A stretch of DNA of 64,000 nucleotides from Adineta vaga. Its lineage: Eukaryota > Rotifera. The notes beneath the pieces were generated by a model. That model saw nothing but the letters and a program-made list of their open reading frames with translations, was not told the DNA's origin and did not search any database. The stretch is taken from contig CP075492.1 in NCBI GenBank assembly GCA_021613535.1, positions 9,176,001 through 9,240,000 on the forward strand, given 5' to 3'. The position numbers and the translations under genes were made by a program. Each line of letters starts with the position of its first letter. The stretch's first letter is position 1. Shown in pieces: positions 38,551 to 50,757 of this stretch.

Positions 38551-40493
38551 ATGCAGGGAGTGGGCGTATACGGTGCTGCTCCTGCTGCATCCAGTGCTGC
38601 AAATTCAACGGGATTAATGGCTGCTGTTGCCACTGGTCTAGCTCTTATTGTTATCGGCACAGGTCTTGGTTTAGGCTTAGGTATTGGTCTTCATAGTGAT
38701 GATAGAAATCTTACACTTATCACAACAACGACTCTCTCAACATGTAAGATAAACACGTCTTTCCTTATTCCAAAAGTATTCGAAAGAATGATATTAACGA
38801 AGTTTCCTATCTAATGTTGTTTGAAAAGTGATTTCATAGCTGTGGCCTAAAATTTTCATTCAATTTGAGAGAATAATTGAACTTGAAAAGGCAATTGAAG
38901 AGATGACAATGCCGATAGATTCTGATCTTAAACATATACTTCAGTATGAAATCATTTGTTTTTCCAAAGGAAGGAGCCAGTGCCAGTGTGAATATAATTT
39001 CATATCTAATATTGTTCATATATAGAGTTTCTAGAAACCAGAAAACTATCTGCTTCATTTATTATTATATCTATTTTAGCATCAACTACTACAATAGAGA
39101 TATCAACGACAACAACAACAACAACTACAACTACAACAACTACTGTTACTGGTAAGTGAAAGAGTTCGAATTACTTCTGAGAACAGAAGTGTCTTTTCTA
39201 TGTAGTCTTGTCGGATAGTTGACAAAAACAGAAGACCATGAAATGTATTTTCGCGAATGATTCAATAGAAAATTATTTCATTTTATACATTACGAAAGTT
39301 TAATAAGATATGAACTATTTTTTTCTATTTAATTTGATTACATATAGTAACGACAGCAACAGTCAGTTCAGTATATGAAGGATCGTTATCAAGTATTAGT
39401 TCAATATATGGTGGTGTGAATCAATCAACAACTAACTTCACTTATGAAACTATTCAAGTGATCGCTAGTACAAATGACACTTATATTTTTACAAGTACTA
39501 GTGGTAGTAATTTGAAGTTCTTTGGATATCTGTACAATAATAGTTTTCTTCCTGCAAGTCCACAGACACATTTGATTGCAAGAGATGATAGTACAACAGG
39601 ATCATTACAGTTTAATCTTACGAGTACTCTTCAGGCTCTTACTGAATATGTCTTGGTTGTGACAACTGCAAATCTAACGTCAACAGGTCCATTCAATATC
39701 ACTGCAACTGGTCCAGGAACTGTAACATTTACGCGTCGAAGTACCACTTCACAAACAGGTGAGCATGAGCTCAATTTGCATACTATTAACTGAATGATCC
39801 AAAGATAACTTCATAAAAACAAACGTTGCTCAGATTTCATTGTTTTACTAGTAGAAATTTTAAAATATCCAAATAGTTCGTATGTTTATATAAGAAGAAA
39901 ATTTTGAGTAATTATCACTGTCAATTATTTTAACGTCAACGTTTTTAAATGTGTTAATCAGCTAGTATTTCTATGTGATCCATGTTTTCTTGTTTTCAGC
40001 ATCGTATGGAACTGTTTCCACGAATGGAACGGATGCTGCAATCAGCAATACTGCCGCTGTGAACCTCAATGATGTTGTTAGAGATGTAGATGGAACATCC
40101 ACTACTGGTTATGTAAACCAAGCTTCAATGTCATTTGTTACAGCTCCAACAGCTAGCACGGGTTTGATTTATATAATTGTATTGAATCGAACCGGTTCAA
40201 CATTCGTATTTACTCCAATTTCGACCTATCAAATACCTACATCAAATATCACTGCAACAACAGGTGTTCAAACATATGCAATTCCTCGTAATCAACTTCC
40301 TGTTATCACTGGTCAGTATGTTGGCGTAGGACTTGGTACAGGTGGTGGTAGTCTGGGTATGACACCACGTTTAACTGCTGCAACTCTTGCTGTTACAAAT
40401 TTCGCAACATTAGCTGCAGCTACGTACACCAATGTCTCGATTGGAGTAGCTTTTCAATATTCCGTTTTTTCTGCAGCAGCTGTTGTTGGTTAG
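38551..40493 (+). CDS. Single-pass membrane protein with Thr stalk and PPC-like beta ectodomain
   Basis: Four exons, 38551-38743, 39080-39151, 39348-39758 and 40000-40493, all phase 1 joins, give 389 aa. A short Ala-rich cytosolic tail leads into a Gly-rich helix (about 21-47, with GTGLGLGLGIGL). Exon 2 encodes a pure Thr/Ser stalk. Exon 3 encodes a domain with features of the pre-peptidase C-terminal (PPC) fold: YETIQVIASTNDTYIFTS, FFGYLYNNSF, ARDDSTTGSLQFNLT, LTEYVLVVTT, GPFNITATGPGTVTF. Exon 4 encodes a second beta-rich region, ending with no further helix. Many N-x-S/T sites support an outside location. One exon per domain and uniform phase suggest exon shuffling. Function unknown. Confidence 0.72.
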
Positions 40494-41037
40494 TCTCGTT
40501 ATCTCAGTTAAATAACATGTTTGATCTCTTATGTAATTGGATCATTAATTGTCTCTGCAACTATGCTCTGGTACTAGTGATAATTTATTGATTCGTATAG
40601 TTTCATTTTTCTTTCAAACTTCAATTTATCAGAAGTATATGTATTCTTTTCTCTTACTAATATTCATGTATTCGTAGTTGTTCTTTTCAACTAACTCTCT
40701 TTTTTTCCTCATTTCAATGTTCTTTCGTTCTAATAAAATAATTAACGCGATGTTGATCTTGAATGAAACTTCTAGTACTACAGAATTATGAAAAGAAAAG
40801 AAACTCGTTTTTTTTTTCTATTTCAAGGTATCGGTATTATTTTTCGAAAATGAACGAGACAGGAAAAAAAATAGCATATGAAAGAGAAAAGAAATGAGTG
40901 AACAAAGTTGGTGAATTTTGTCGTTCTATAGATCAGAAAATATCCTAAAATAGAAACTTTGATCATCTTCTAAATATTACGTTAAATAAAGGAACAAAGA
41001 AGAAAAATAAGTCTCGTTGATGAAAGAAAAGATTTCT
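40494..41037. other. Convergent intergenic region
   Basis: 544 bp between stops of the PPC-like gene (+) and VDAC (-), AT-rich with A/T tracts. Nothing else seen. Confidence 0.5.
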
Positions 41038-42216
41038 TTAACTTTCAAGTTCAAGTCCTAGACCAACTTTGTGTCCGCCAGCATTCAAATTTCGAACTTC
41101 AAATAATCCTGATAAAGTTAATTTTACACCTAAATCAAGAGATATTAGTTCTATTTATATTCCTATTGAAGAAACATACCTGGACGAAGCAGTTGTTGAA
41201 AAGAAACACCGACTTGACAGACATTATTAACTTTAACGCCGATAGCAGTTTGAGAATCAAGTTGATATTTGGAAGCGAGTGCAAAACGAGTTTGATTTGT
41301 ATTCGCTGCCCACGCTAATTGCACACCAGTTTCAAGACGATTGTTAAGACGTTGATAAACACTACCACCAACTTCATTTCCATCATTTCTATTCAATAGT
41401 AACATGAAATATTGTTATTTTCTTTCAAAATATATAAATCTACTCAAACTAATAAACTATGAAATTGCAGCTAGGTAAAACTATATATTGATAGTCACTT
41501 CTGATAATAATGGAATGATTTCTAGTATCTATTCTTGGATAAATATACTTACAAATTTGCAAACAATGTAAAATCTCTGCCTTTAAATCCAACAGCTAAA
41601 TTATTCTTTGTTAATGCTGCTTTTGCTGTACTGTATACATATTGATAACCAGCTAACCAGCCTTGATGACCTAAGACAACAGATCCATTAAGAATTGGAC
41701 CAGCAACATCAAAACCAATATTTGTTTCAACATGAGCTTTATCATGAACAAAAGATGTACGAAGATCAGCTGTCTTTTTTCTGAAAAGAATATTAATTCT
41801 ATTTTTGATGTCTAACAAAACTTGATCTTACCCTGTATGAGGACTAAGACTTCCATCAAAAACGATTTTAAAGCCTTGAGCTAATTGATCATCAGCTGTT
41901 ACTTCAAATTTAAGTAAATTATCGGTATTCCATTTTTCCAAAAATGTCAATCCATATTCGGGAACAACATATTTCGTTTCCAAACTACCAACAGTTCTTG
42001 CTGTTTCAGTATTGTGTTCACCGATTACATTGAAGTTAACTTTATTTGCCGTACGAGTTTTAACATCAAGTTTAAGTACATTGAAAACTATGAAAATTAA
42101 AGGTATACGAGCGCATGAAAAGATAGTAGAAGAATTCAATGAATGAACATACAATAGCCTTTATTGAATATGTCTGTTGCTTGTTTATTAAGATCACCGA
42201 ATTTGGGTGGAGCCAT
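41038..42216 (-). CDS. vdac: Voltage-dependent anion channel (mitochondrial porin)
   Basis: Five minus-strand exons, 42153-42216, 41832-42087, 41553-41780, 41180-41388 and 41038-41129, give 282 aa, the normal VDAC length (about 283). Start MAPPKFGDLNKQATDIFNKGY matches the N-terminal amphipathic helix of VDAC. Further family blocks: LKLDVKTRT (vertebrate IKLDLKTKS), LETKYVVPEYGLTFLEKWNTDN, FDVAGPILNGSVVLGHQGWLAGYQ, LAVGFKGRDFTLFANL, NDGNEVGGSVYQ, LASKYQLDSQTAIGVKVNN, and the C-terminal LTLSGLFEVRNLNAGGHKVGLGLELE. It forms the beta-barrel pore of the mitochondrial outer membrane for ATP/ADP and metabolites. The start lies 299 bp from that of the divergent MDH1B gene. Confidence 0.97.
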
Positions 42217-42515
42217 TACTTAAATTTCAGCGAAAGAAGTCTTTATCTCGATAGCTGGTAGATATAGAAAGTAAAGTAAATAAATAATGGGTTGGTTGGT
42301 TGGTTCTTTCCGTAGATATAAGTTTTGATTGATGAAAATATGTACCAATCAGAAAATTTCTTTGCGATCTACTCTCTTTTCGTAATGTATTCGTCGTAAA
42401 ACTTTTGTTTTTACAAAAATGAACAAGATTTGCAGAAAAGAAATTCTATTGGTAAACACAAAGTATAAAACAGTATGAAACAACGGAGGCAGTCGCTCAG
42501 TTTAATCAGAGTGCA
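42217..42515. promoter_or_regulatory. Shared divergent promoter of vdac and mdh1b
   Basis: Only 299 bp separate the two start codons, so both promoters must lie here. A TATAAA at 42464-42469, about 47 bp before the mdh1b ATG, is a candidate TATA box. A ggttggttggttgg run is at about 42290-42304. Confidence 0.6.
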
Positions 42516-45189
42516 ATGGCAAAATTCGTGATCGCTGGTAATGTCTAACAAATGATATAGAAAGTTCTTTTGAAAATCTCTTTTAAAATCTTTAGGAAAA
42601 GCAAATTGTCCACATTATGCTAAAGCTGAATTACTTGGAGATTATCTCCAACGTAATTTACCCAATTTTATCGTTCATAAATGGCCAGTTGAACCAAAAG
42701 TAAGAGCGTAGTTAAGACACATTTGTGTATAATATAAATTTAAAAAAAAAACATGTCGAATCAACTAGCGATTACCTCATATTGAATAGATCATCTTGAA
42801 TGAATTTAGGATTGGGAACAATGGTTAAAATCTACTTGTGAAAAAAATAAATGGAAACCACCCAAACAATCATCTCCACTTGTTTGGCGTGAATTAATTG
42901 ATCGTGGTGGTCGTGGAACATTAGTAGGTGATCTTGATGATTTTCAAGAATATGCTCATTGTTATTATGGAACAATTCTCAATCAATTCATGAGCAATAC
43001 ATCAACATTATTTCGTTCAATTGCTGATGAAAATGTTCAACAATATACAGCAGATCTGGAATTGAATAGACAATATATCAAACAAACAGTTAATCCATAT
43101 CATATATGTATCATTGGAGCAGACCATCCGTGTGCATATGCATTATTTCCGGATTTAATGTCATCAAAATTATTTCCTAATCGTGATATATATCTTCAAT
43201 TAACAACACACGATTCAGCAAAACTATCATCTTTACAAGCGATTGCGATGGAAATTGAAGATCTTGCTTGTAAACAGTTTCGTTCAATTGAAGTATGTTT
43301 ACAAGATAAGAACAAATCTTCATATGAAAATATGGATTTAATTCTAATACTTGATGATTATTTTTATGAAGAAAAAGAGAAACATTTTGATGCTTCATTT
43401 ACTGAAAAAACAAGACTTAACAAAGAATATGATGAACAAAATTTATTTACTGATGAACGTCCACAATTTAAACCAGAGAAAATGAAATATGATTTAAAAT
43501 CAGCTTATAATTACTATAAAACACTAGCTAATCATATTCAAACAAGTCTTAAACCAACATGTGGAATTCTTTTAGCTTGTTCAAATTCAATAATGATTGC
43601 AACACAAGCATTTACTAAAACAATTAAAACGATTCCAACAAATCATATTCTTGGTCTTGCTCGAACAGTTGAAAATCAAGCAAAAGCAAGAATTGGAAAG
43701 AAACTCTTCTTGGATATTAAAAGTAAGATTAACAAACGGAATAATTCTTTGAAAATAGTTGATAAGTTTAAATTTCTAATAAGTTTGACTTTGAGAAATT
43801 TGATGAATAAGTCTCACATCTTTGACGCTAATTATGTTTGTCATGGTTGATAATAGAGTGTCTCGTTTACGGTCTATGTTAAAGTGTACTGCCAAGGTGT
43901 TTAGCATGGTTTTTGATAGGACATTACTACGGTGTCTATCACGGTCTGTAGGACTAGATTGTTTCTCCTATAAGTCAACCTTCTCTCGTCTTCATGATAC
44001 ACACAAAGTTGTTTCTCGGTTAATTAAGAACAAGATTAAGTTTGAAACTGTAATCAATGTCTGTCTGTAGATAATAAATGAGTAAGAAACACATACATAC
44101 AGGATGTATGTTTTGCTATGTGATAGATGAGCATCTCTATACCAAAGGACAAGACATTCATTCTTTAGTAATTATAAAAATAATATTTTTTATATATACT
44201 ATTACCAAATGGAAAAAGAAGAAGTCAATAATTTGAGAAGAAAAGTTATTGATTACATAATATTAATCATATACATATGACCTTGTTTCGAATGAGAATT
44301 GAAAGATTTTTAAATTGATATGGTAAATATCAAATCGTTGATAACAAGTTTTATTACATATCCTATCTATCGCTCTTCTAAAGAGATTGCTTATGAATAC
44401 ATGATAAGATAATTCAAATAACGATCTATGAAAGTTCATAATCATTGAACATTTCGAATTCATATATTTGTAATGATATATCATAGATGTGGTTGATTTA
44501 CATATTGTTGGAGATGTCAATGGTGAATATATTATTGATACAAATAATTGTCAAGCAGTTGATTATGAAGGAGCTATTTGGGCACAAACATTCTTACGAA
44601 ATTCGACGGAAATGTTAGCTGATTCGAAATTTATTCGAGAAGTAATTCAAAAAGAAGTGGATGAACGAGGTTTAACTCATTCTATTAAGAATTATCTTCA
44701 TAAAATATATGTATGTAAATTTAGAATTTGAACTTTATACTCATGTTGAACATAATCGAACACTTGTTCAAACTCAAGCAAGAGCTATTCTATCATTTAT
44801 TAAAGGTAAATACTTTTAATTATCAATGTTAAAGATTGAAATCATATTTTATCTTAAAGATTGGATCAATGGTTCAAATGATGCACATTCATATTCATGC
44901 GTTATGTCCTGTTCAAGTTCTACTTTAGGTTTAATCGAAACAAACGACGACGAGCAAGCAGATAAGACTATCATTTGTTCTGTACCTGTACTGATGAAAG
45001 GACAAGACGAGATATTGCCTATTGATTTGAATCTATCAAATGATAATCGAACTGCATTCATTCGAATCCTCAAGGTATCGTTGCATTTTTTCACTCACTC
45101 TTTCTCTCTAATACATATCAATAAAATTCAATCAATTTTCTTCTTTTTCGTTTTAATAGGACATGCAAATGAAATATAAAATGGACTGA
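42516..45189 (+). CDS. mdh1b: Malate dehydrogenase 1B-like protein
   Basis: Seven exons, 42516-42537, 42596-42699, 42810-43722, 44487-44669, 44725-44805, 44860-45074 and 45160-45189, give 515 aa (human MDH1B about 518). The start [44 protein letters not shown] and [22 protein letters not shown] match MDH1B-specific N-terminal sequence (human [28 protein letters not shown]). A lactate/malate dehydrogenase-like part follows ([72 protein letters not shown]). It keeps the MDH fold, but activity is doubtful for the family, which is linked to ciliated tissue in vertebrates. The last exon is only 30 bp. Intron 3 (764 bp) is more than ten times the typical length here. Confidence 0.93.
43723..44486 (+). 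other. Unusually long intron 3 of mdh1b
   Basis: 764 bp between well-supported exons, while the other mdh1b introns are 54-110 bp. Part of it (about 43820-44070) looks less AT-rich than its surroundings and has a chance frame. No terminal repeats, transposase or RNA fold recognised. Confidence 0.5.
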
Positions 45190-45725
45190 TTATCATGAAC
45201 TATTCGTATTTAATCGGGTTTTTCTTTTTCTGCACATTTTTGATCTTCTACACCTTATTAAAACAACATTTTCAATTTCTCTCTCTCTCCTCTTTCTTTT
45301 TCCTCTTTTTTTGCTCTGCTTTTATTAAACGACTAACATGATAATAATAATGATGATGGCGACGAACTTTTCTCTTCTTTTTCTCAAGATATGCATGTCG
45401 TGTTGTGCCCAATCGTGCATGACAAATTTTTTGTTCAGCGTTTTTATACAAAATATGGAGAGAAAACATATCGACATCTATTTCACCTAGTCCACAACGG
45501 TAAAAAGAGCGAGAGAGAAAAAAAATTGAATAAGATATGTATGCATACTAGTCACACGACCGGACTATACGCTCACGCTATCAAGACACAACTATTGCCC
45601 GAGCGTATCACACATACACATCAAAATGATTAATACAGGTGTTCACATTGTGTTCAGTCATGTGTACTCTAGTTTCTGAGTATAAAAGTAATCATAGAAA
45701 TATTGGAAACATTTAAATTACAATT
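45190..45725. promoter_or_regulatory. Spacer with promoter of polyglutamine gene
   Basis: 3' flank of mdh1b and upstream region of the next gene. TATAAAA at 45681-45687, about 40 bp before ATG 45726, is a candidate TATA box. A ctctctct run lies near 45281. No gene seen. Confidence 0.45.
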
Positions 45726-47578
45726 ATGTATTATCCACAGTATTATTCAACACCATCACAACAGCAATCGCAACCAACCCCACCAACACCACTATCATCA
45801 CAACAACAACAGCAGCAGCAGCAGCAGCAGCAAAAACAGCAACAACAACCACATCTTTCTCAACAGCAGCAGCAGCAGCAACAACAACAACAACAACCAC
45901 ATCATTCTCAACAGCAACAACAACAACAACCACCACCACCATTGCATAATAGTCGAGATCCCCATCATACATATCGACCAGCTTATTCATCATTTTATCG
46001 GCCTAGTCCAGCACAAAATCGAAGTAGTCATAATCTTAATTTCAGTCGTGAATTTGAACGTTATCCTACGCCACCTCATGGCTATAGTTCAATGCCATCA
46101 GGTGCGTATCCATTCTATGATACTACGAATCAAAAACAACGTTGGCGAGCAGGTACAACTCGAATTCAACAACAATATCGTCGAACACCGGCATTTCATT
46201 TCCAAGATAAATCGACTTATTACTATATGTCTGATCCAATAATTAGTAATGATAATCGAATTACTGTAAAATAAAATAAAAAAATACTTTTCTTTACAAT
46301 ATGTATGTTTGTTCTTTTTTTTCATAGATTCAATTAACGAAAGTTCATATCGGCCATAATGGTGATCAACAACGTGTTTTTGTTGAACAAGAATTTAGTG
46401 ATGAACATGAATTAAAAAAATTCGTGAAAAATCTACGACATAATTTCGAAAAAACATTCAATAATCGTGCAACTGGTGTGCATAGTAGTAGCGAAAATAT
46501 TGATGAAAATCAAAATTCAAACAATAAAAAATCTGGGTAAATTAATCGATGCTTTTTATCTATTTATAACTTAAAAAGTTAACTAATTCTAGGGTCGTTG
46601 TGGTAGAAGAACCCGATGAAGAACCGAAAATTTACGAACAACAAGCCTATAATGAAAATATTGAATTGAAACAATCAGCAAATAATCGATGTTCAAATCC
46701 TAATTCTCCAAGATTAGATAGTTGTGAACATTGTCGACGTTCACCTGTTGATTCTTCGTGTTCGACAGCTCGAACTAATCGACGACGAAAACATAAAACT
46801 AAACATCATCGTGATAAAATTGATAATGATTTGCATATCGAAGAAAAAGAACCATTACCACCACAACAACAATCGCAACAACACAGTGAAAAAATGTCAA
46901 ATTATACCCGTCAATATGAACCTCCACCACGTTTCCCATCACATCGAACTTATCCAAAAGATAAAGATTTTCGATTAAGAAATGATTTTAGTGTTCCACC
47001 TAATCTTACTTCTCAATGGGTATGATATACAATTTAATATATTAAATAAAAATTCTTCTTTCATTCTCTAGAGATTTAATGGATATTCTCATTCATTAAA
47101 TAGTCGATCACGTTCATATATTCCAGCAATGAATGAAAACTATCCTCCATCAACTCCATCCCGTTTTCAATATACTAAAGATCCATTCTTTCGTTCTGGA
47201 CGTCCTCCAACTCCATCGCGTTTTATTCATTCCAAAACTCAACATAAATCGCAAGCATCTCCTCGTTTTCAAACTACATCCCAAAATCGACGAAATCAAC
47301 CTACAACCATTGCTGAACATTTTACCTTTATGAACAATGATCATCAACAACCACGTGTTCATCGTACACGATCCGAATGTCGACCTCAATTTCCTGTTCG
47401 AAGTCGAAGTAAAACTTTTCCCTATCTCGATTATAGTTCCAATTTTAATCAACGTTATTTCAATCCATACATTCATCCCTCAACACCGATGTTTTATTCT
47501 CAACGACGTTTCTTTCGCAATCCACAAAAACACTCATGTTTATTTAATTCTTATCGTCCAAATTCTAAACGTTTTTAG
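45726..47578 (+). CDS. Polyglutamine, low-complexity basic protein
   Basis: I do not recognise this gene. Four exons, 45726-46265, 46328-46536, 46593-47019 and 47072-47578, give 560 aa. Residues about 25-68 hold three Gln runs (11, 12 and 7 residues) split by PHLS and PHHS, coded by mixed CAG/CAA. After Pro/Tyr/Ser/Arg-rich sequence comes a more ordered stretch (about 181-225: IQLTKVHIGHNGDQQRVFVEQEF, then ELKKFVKNLRHNFEKTF). Then an acidic part, a basic RTNRRRKHKTKHH cluster (possible nuclear signal), and a Ser/Arg/Phe/Tyr-rich tail with repeated TPSRF. Such composition is common in RNA-binding or condensate proteins; that is inference. The stop is 3 bp from the stop of the opposite-strand collagen gene. 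Confidence 0.7.
45801..45931. repeat. CAG/CAA trinucleotide repeat (coding)
   Basis: Three blocks of cag/caa codons separated by ccacatctttct-type spacers, in frame as polyglutamine. The spacer units resemble each other, suggesting an older segmental duplication of a Gln block. Confidence 0.85.
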
Positions 47579-47581
47579 TTT

Positions 47582-50500
47582 TTATAATTTCTTATTTCTA
47601 TCACAATTTGTTTCAATACATAATATTCCCATGTTGGAATCTCCTATTGAACATGGCCATATATATTGATGATGAAATAATCCATTTAGACCATCGGGCA
47701 TTCGACTAGCCATGCCAGATAAACTTGAATCTTGACGACTCCAATCATGACCTAAAACGGGGGAAAAGTGAATAGTTATGAAAATATAAGAAGAAAATCT
47801 TCTCTATTTGAGGTATACATACAAGTCTCTCTTGATGCTGAACCATTAGCAGAAGTTCCATGCCACCAGTATTGAAATCTATAGATTGCCAATGAATTCA
47901 TATGTTTCATTCAGTTCTTAAACTTACTCAGGTTTGATTCCTTGTGCATCGAGAATTTCACTTTGTGGTGGTTTTTGTTCAAACATATCTCCAACTGAAT
48001 CGAATAGAATTTGTTCCTAAGAAAAAAATATGATTACTATTAAATTCTTTCGAAAGAAAAACTAACTTTCGTATTAACAATTTTGGCATTAACACAAATA
48101 CCAGCAAATAAATTCGATAGCCATTGTGTACTTGCAGACATAAATGCTCGATAATGACCTTTCAAATTACCTCGACCAGAAATAGTTGCACATAGATGAT
48201 CGTAATCCGCAAGTCTAGAACAAATAGCAGCTCCTCGATTCATATTGCACGATCGGCGAACATGAGGACCAATAGCAAACATATGAAGCTAAATACGAAA
48301 AATATAGTCATTTTAATTAATTGAGATATTTGAAGACATACTGTTGGACATGGAAGTGTAGTTCTGCATTGCTAAATAGAAACACAATATTATAAAAGTT
48401 AGAATGAATTCAAATGCATACTGTCGATGGAATGCCTATCGTTGTAGGTGGTATCGTTGGTTCTGATACAACGACTGGGTACTAATAATCAAAATAAATT
48501 GTATTTCTTTAGTGAATATAATTACAAAAATATTTACTTCGTTTCCTAATCGTATTGGTATCAATTGACCACGAACTCGAACATACACTCCTTGCAATCG
48601 TCCATATTCATTAACAATATGCACATAGGTATGATCAGGATATGTCGGTGATGCTGTTATAGCTTGTTGCAATGTTGTGAATACTCGTAAACTCAACTAA
48701 AGAAGAAGATAAATCAGTATTGCATCTTCTACATATCTAATCGTTTTTCTAACTTGAGTTGATTGCATACATGCTGGTGAACATGATGTACCTATTTCAC
48801 CTCGATCACCTTTTTCACCTTTGAACCGGATATACTAGAGAAAAAAAAAGAAATAAGACTTTTTTGAAAATAATGGAAATTAGTCGTACTGTATTATAAT
48901 CTAAAGTAAATTGGGTAGCTACGGTAGTCGTTGATGGTAGTGGTGGTGGTGATGTTGGACACACACAAGATATTCCTTGGGCATTTCGAAAAGCAATTTT
49001 CTATCAAAAGAAAATCAATTCGAAATTCGAGTTTTCGTATGAGTTTACTTTGGCATCAAGAATTAATTGACCAAGAGCTTCAGCAAGACGTTCGAGATTA
49101 ATTCGTGAACCAAGACATTCTTTTGTATATGTTTCGAATTTTTGACCACAATCTATCAAATTCAAAAATAATACGGACTAGCATAAGGGTGTGCGTAATG
49201 ACAGGATGTAATAATATACAATGTACTCATTTTCTGTCAAGTAAAAGGTATTGTGTGTTCTAGAAACAGGAAATTCTTTATTTGTACTCACTTGTTGGAC
49301 AAATACCTAAATCACCTTTTTCTCCACGGTCGCCCTAAATTAAATTTCTTCAATATTACTCTTTTTCTTTTCAATAATATCTTACTTTTTCACATGGGCA
49401 TGGTGTATAACTCTATAGAATAACAAAAAAACGAGTTCATTAGTCCTAACAATGAACTATCTTATATTACCTGAGGTGTATACTTAGCAAAAGCAGTTGT
49501 AGTACTTCCCTATAATAGACAAACAATTATAATTGTCAAGTGTGTCTGTATTGATACTTCATTATATCAATAAGTCTCACTTGAATAATGTAACAATACT
49601 CATTCATAGAAATCTGATCGAAAGCTATTTATAATTTATTATTATCTTTCGGAATGATGATAGAATATCGAGAAAGTATCTTTGTTTATATTTTATATAA
49701 GACATATCTGGATATAATAGATTACTTATGTTTACATAATTATTCATAAAACAAAATAAAAGAAGAAGTAATCACAATACCTGACAGATAAGACCTAACA
49801 GAAGTAAACTGAACATTTATACTAAAGATGTAATCAGCAAATAATCCGACATACGGAATCGAGAAAATGGTTTCTTTCTATATCCTTCTCTTATTCTAAT
49901 TCAATAAAGCAAAAAAATATTTTGGTGATATTAAGAATAATAGAACTAGAACACAAGGCTAGAGACAAAGTAATTATTCAATTGCTGTGCATGACTTACT
50001 AAGTCTATTGAATATATGAGATATAGTTTTCTATCACTATTGTTTATTTATCAAGAAAGACATATAGAAGCAAACTTTAACATTTGAAGAATAGATTTAT
50101 GACGGCAGTGACAAACGCATCATGCTGCGTATCGGACTACTTATATTGTTTGCTTGGAAGACCGGAAAAAAAACGAATAAGTGATTGGTTTTTCTTTTGA
50201 TGCAGCTGACTGATAATAGATAATAAAGTCGAAAAAATTAGCATGAAAAAGGGTAATTAGAAAACATTTATTGTTTGTCGAAAATATATTACTATCGAGA
50301 AAGATCCAGATGCTCATTAGACAGTTTTGATGTACCGATAATTAATTGCTTTTTTTTCCCAGAATACAAAAAAACTTACCATTGTAATAGTTACAAGGGT
50401 CATATTTGAATAGAGAGGTGGTAAGTCTTTATCTTCACTTATATCATCACCAGAACCATCAAAAATTCTTGTTTGATCTTCATCTATTGGATGTATTGAT

Positions 50501-50757
50501 CGTTGTTGTCGATCATTTAAACGAAATCCTTCTTCTCGTTCAAGGATACGACTCAATTCTTCAATTAACAATTCATTATTAATATCATCGGATGTATCTT
50601 GTTGAAGAGCTGAATCGACAATATGTTTAAGATTACGAACAATTGGATCAATCCGATTATTGTTGTTGTTGTTGTTTGTTGATCGACTCATTAAAACATC
50701 TGTACACAGACCATTGATAATGATCATTAGAATTAGTTGAGAACAAAGAACGTACAT
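47582..50757 (-). CDS. Collagen XV/XVIII-like multiplexin with endostatin domain, two candidate first exons
   Basis: Minus-strand exons, in phase: first exon A 50380-50757 or B 49781-49816; then 49581-49613, 49471-49509, 49386-49412, 49292-49334, 49049-49152, 48890-49000, 48754-48834, 48538-48696, 48422-48481, 48342-48371, 48067-48288, 47928-48016, 47823-47878, 47582-47751. Form A is 533 aa with signal peptide MYVLCSQLILMIIINGLCTD and an acidic Asn-rich domain; form B is 419 aa with a short hydrophobic start (MFSLLLLGLICQ). Form-B positions: collagen triplets only at 46-55 (GDRGEKGDLG) and 137-146 (GEKGDRGEIG); trimerisation domain 159-211 (YVHIVNEYGRLQGVYVRVRG); endostatin 242-419 with YRAFMSASTQWLSNLF, WHGTSANG, SGMASR and GILCIE. 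Multiplexins are basement-membrane collagens; endostatin is their releasable end. Nearly all collagen helix is missing. Confidence 0.9.

Noticed and set aside
43822-44070. 82-aa frame in mdh1b intron 3
   Set aside because: No family signal and no splice logic; it lies wholly in an intron that both flanking exons support.
45724-45993. Val/Ala-rich minus-strand frame over the polyQ region
   Set aside because: Antisense shadow of the CAG/CAA repeat.
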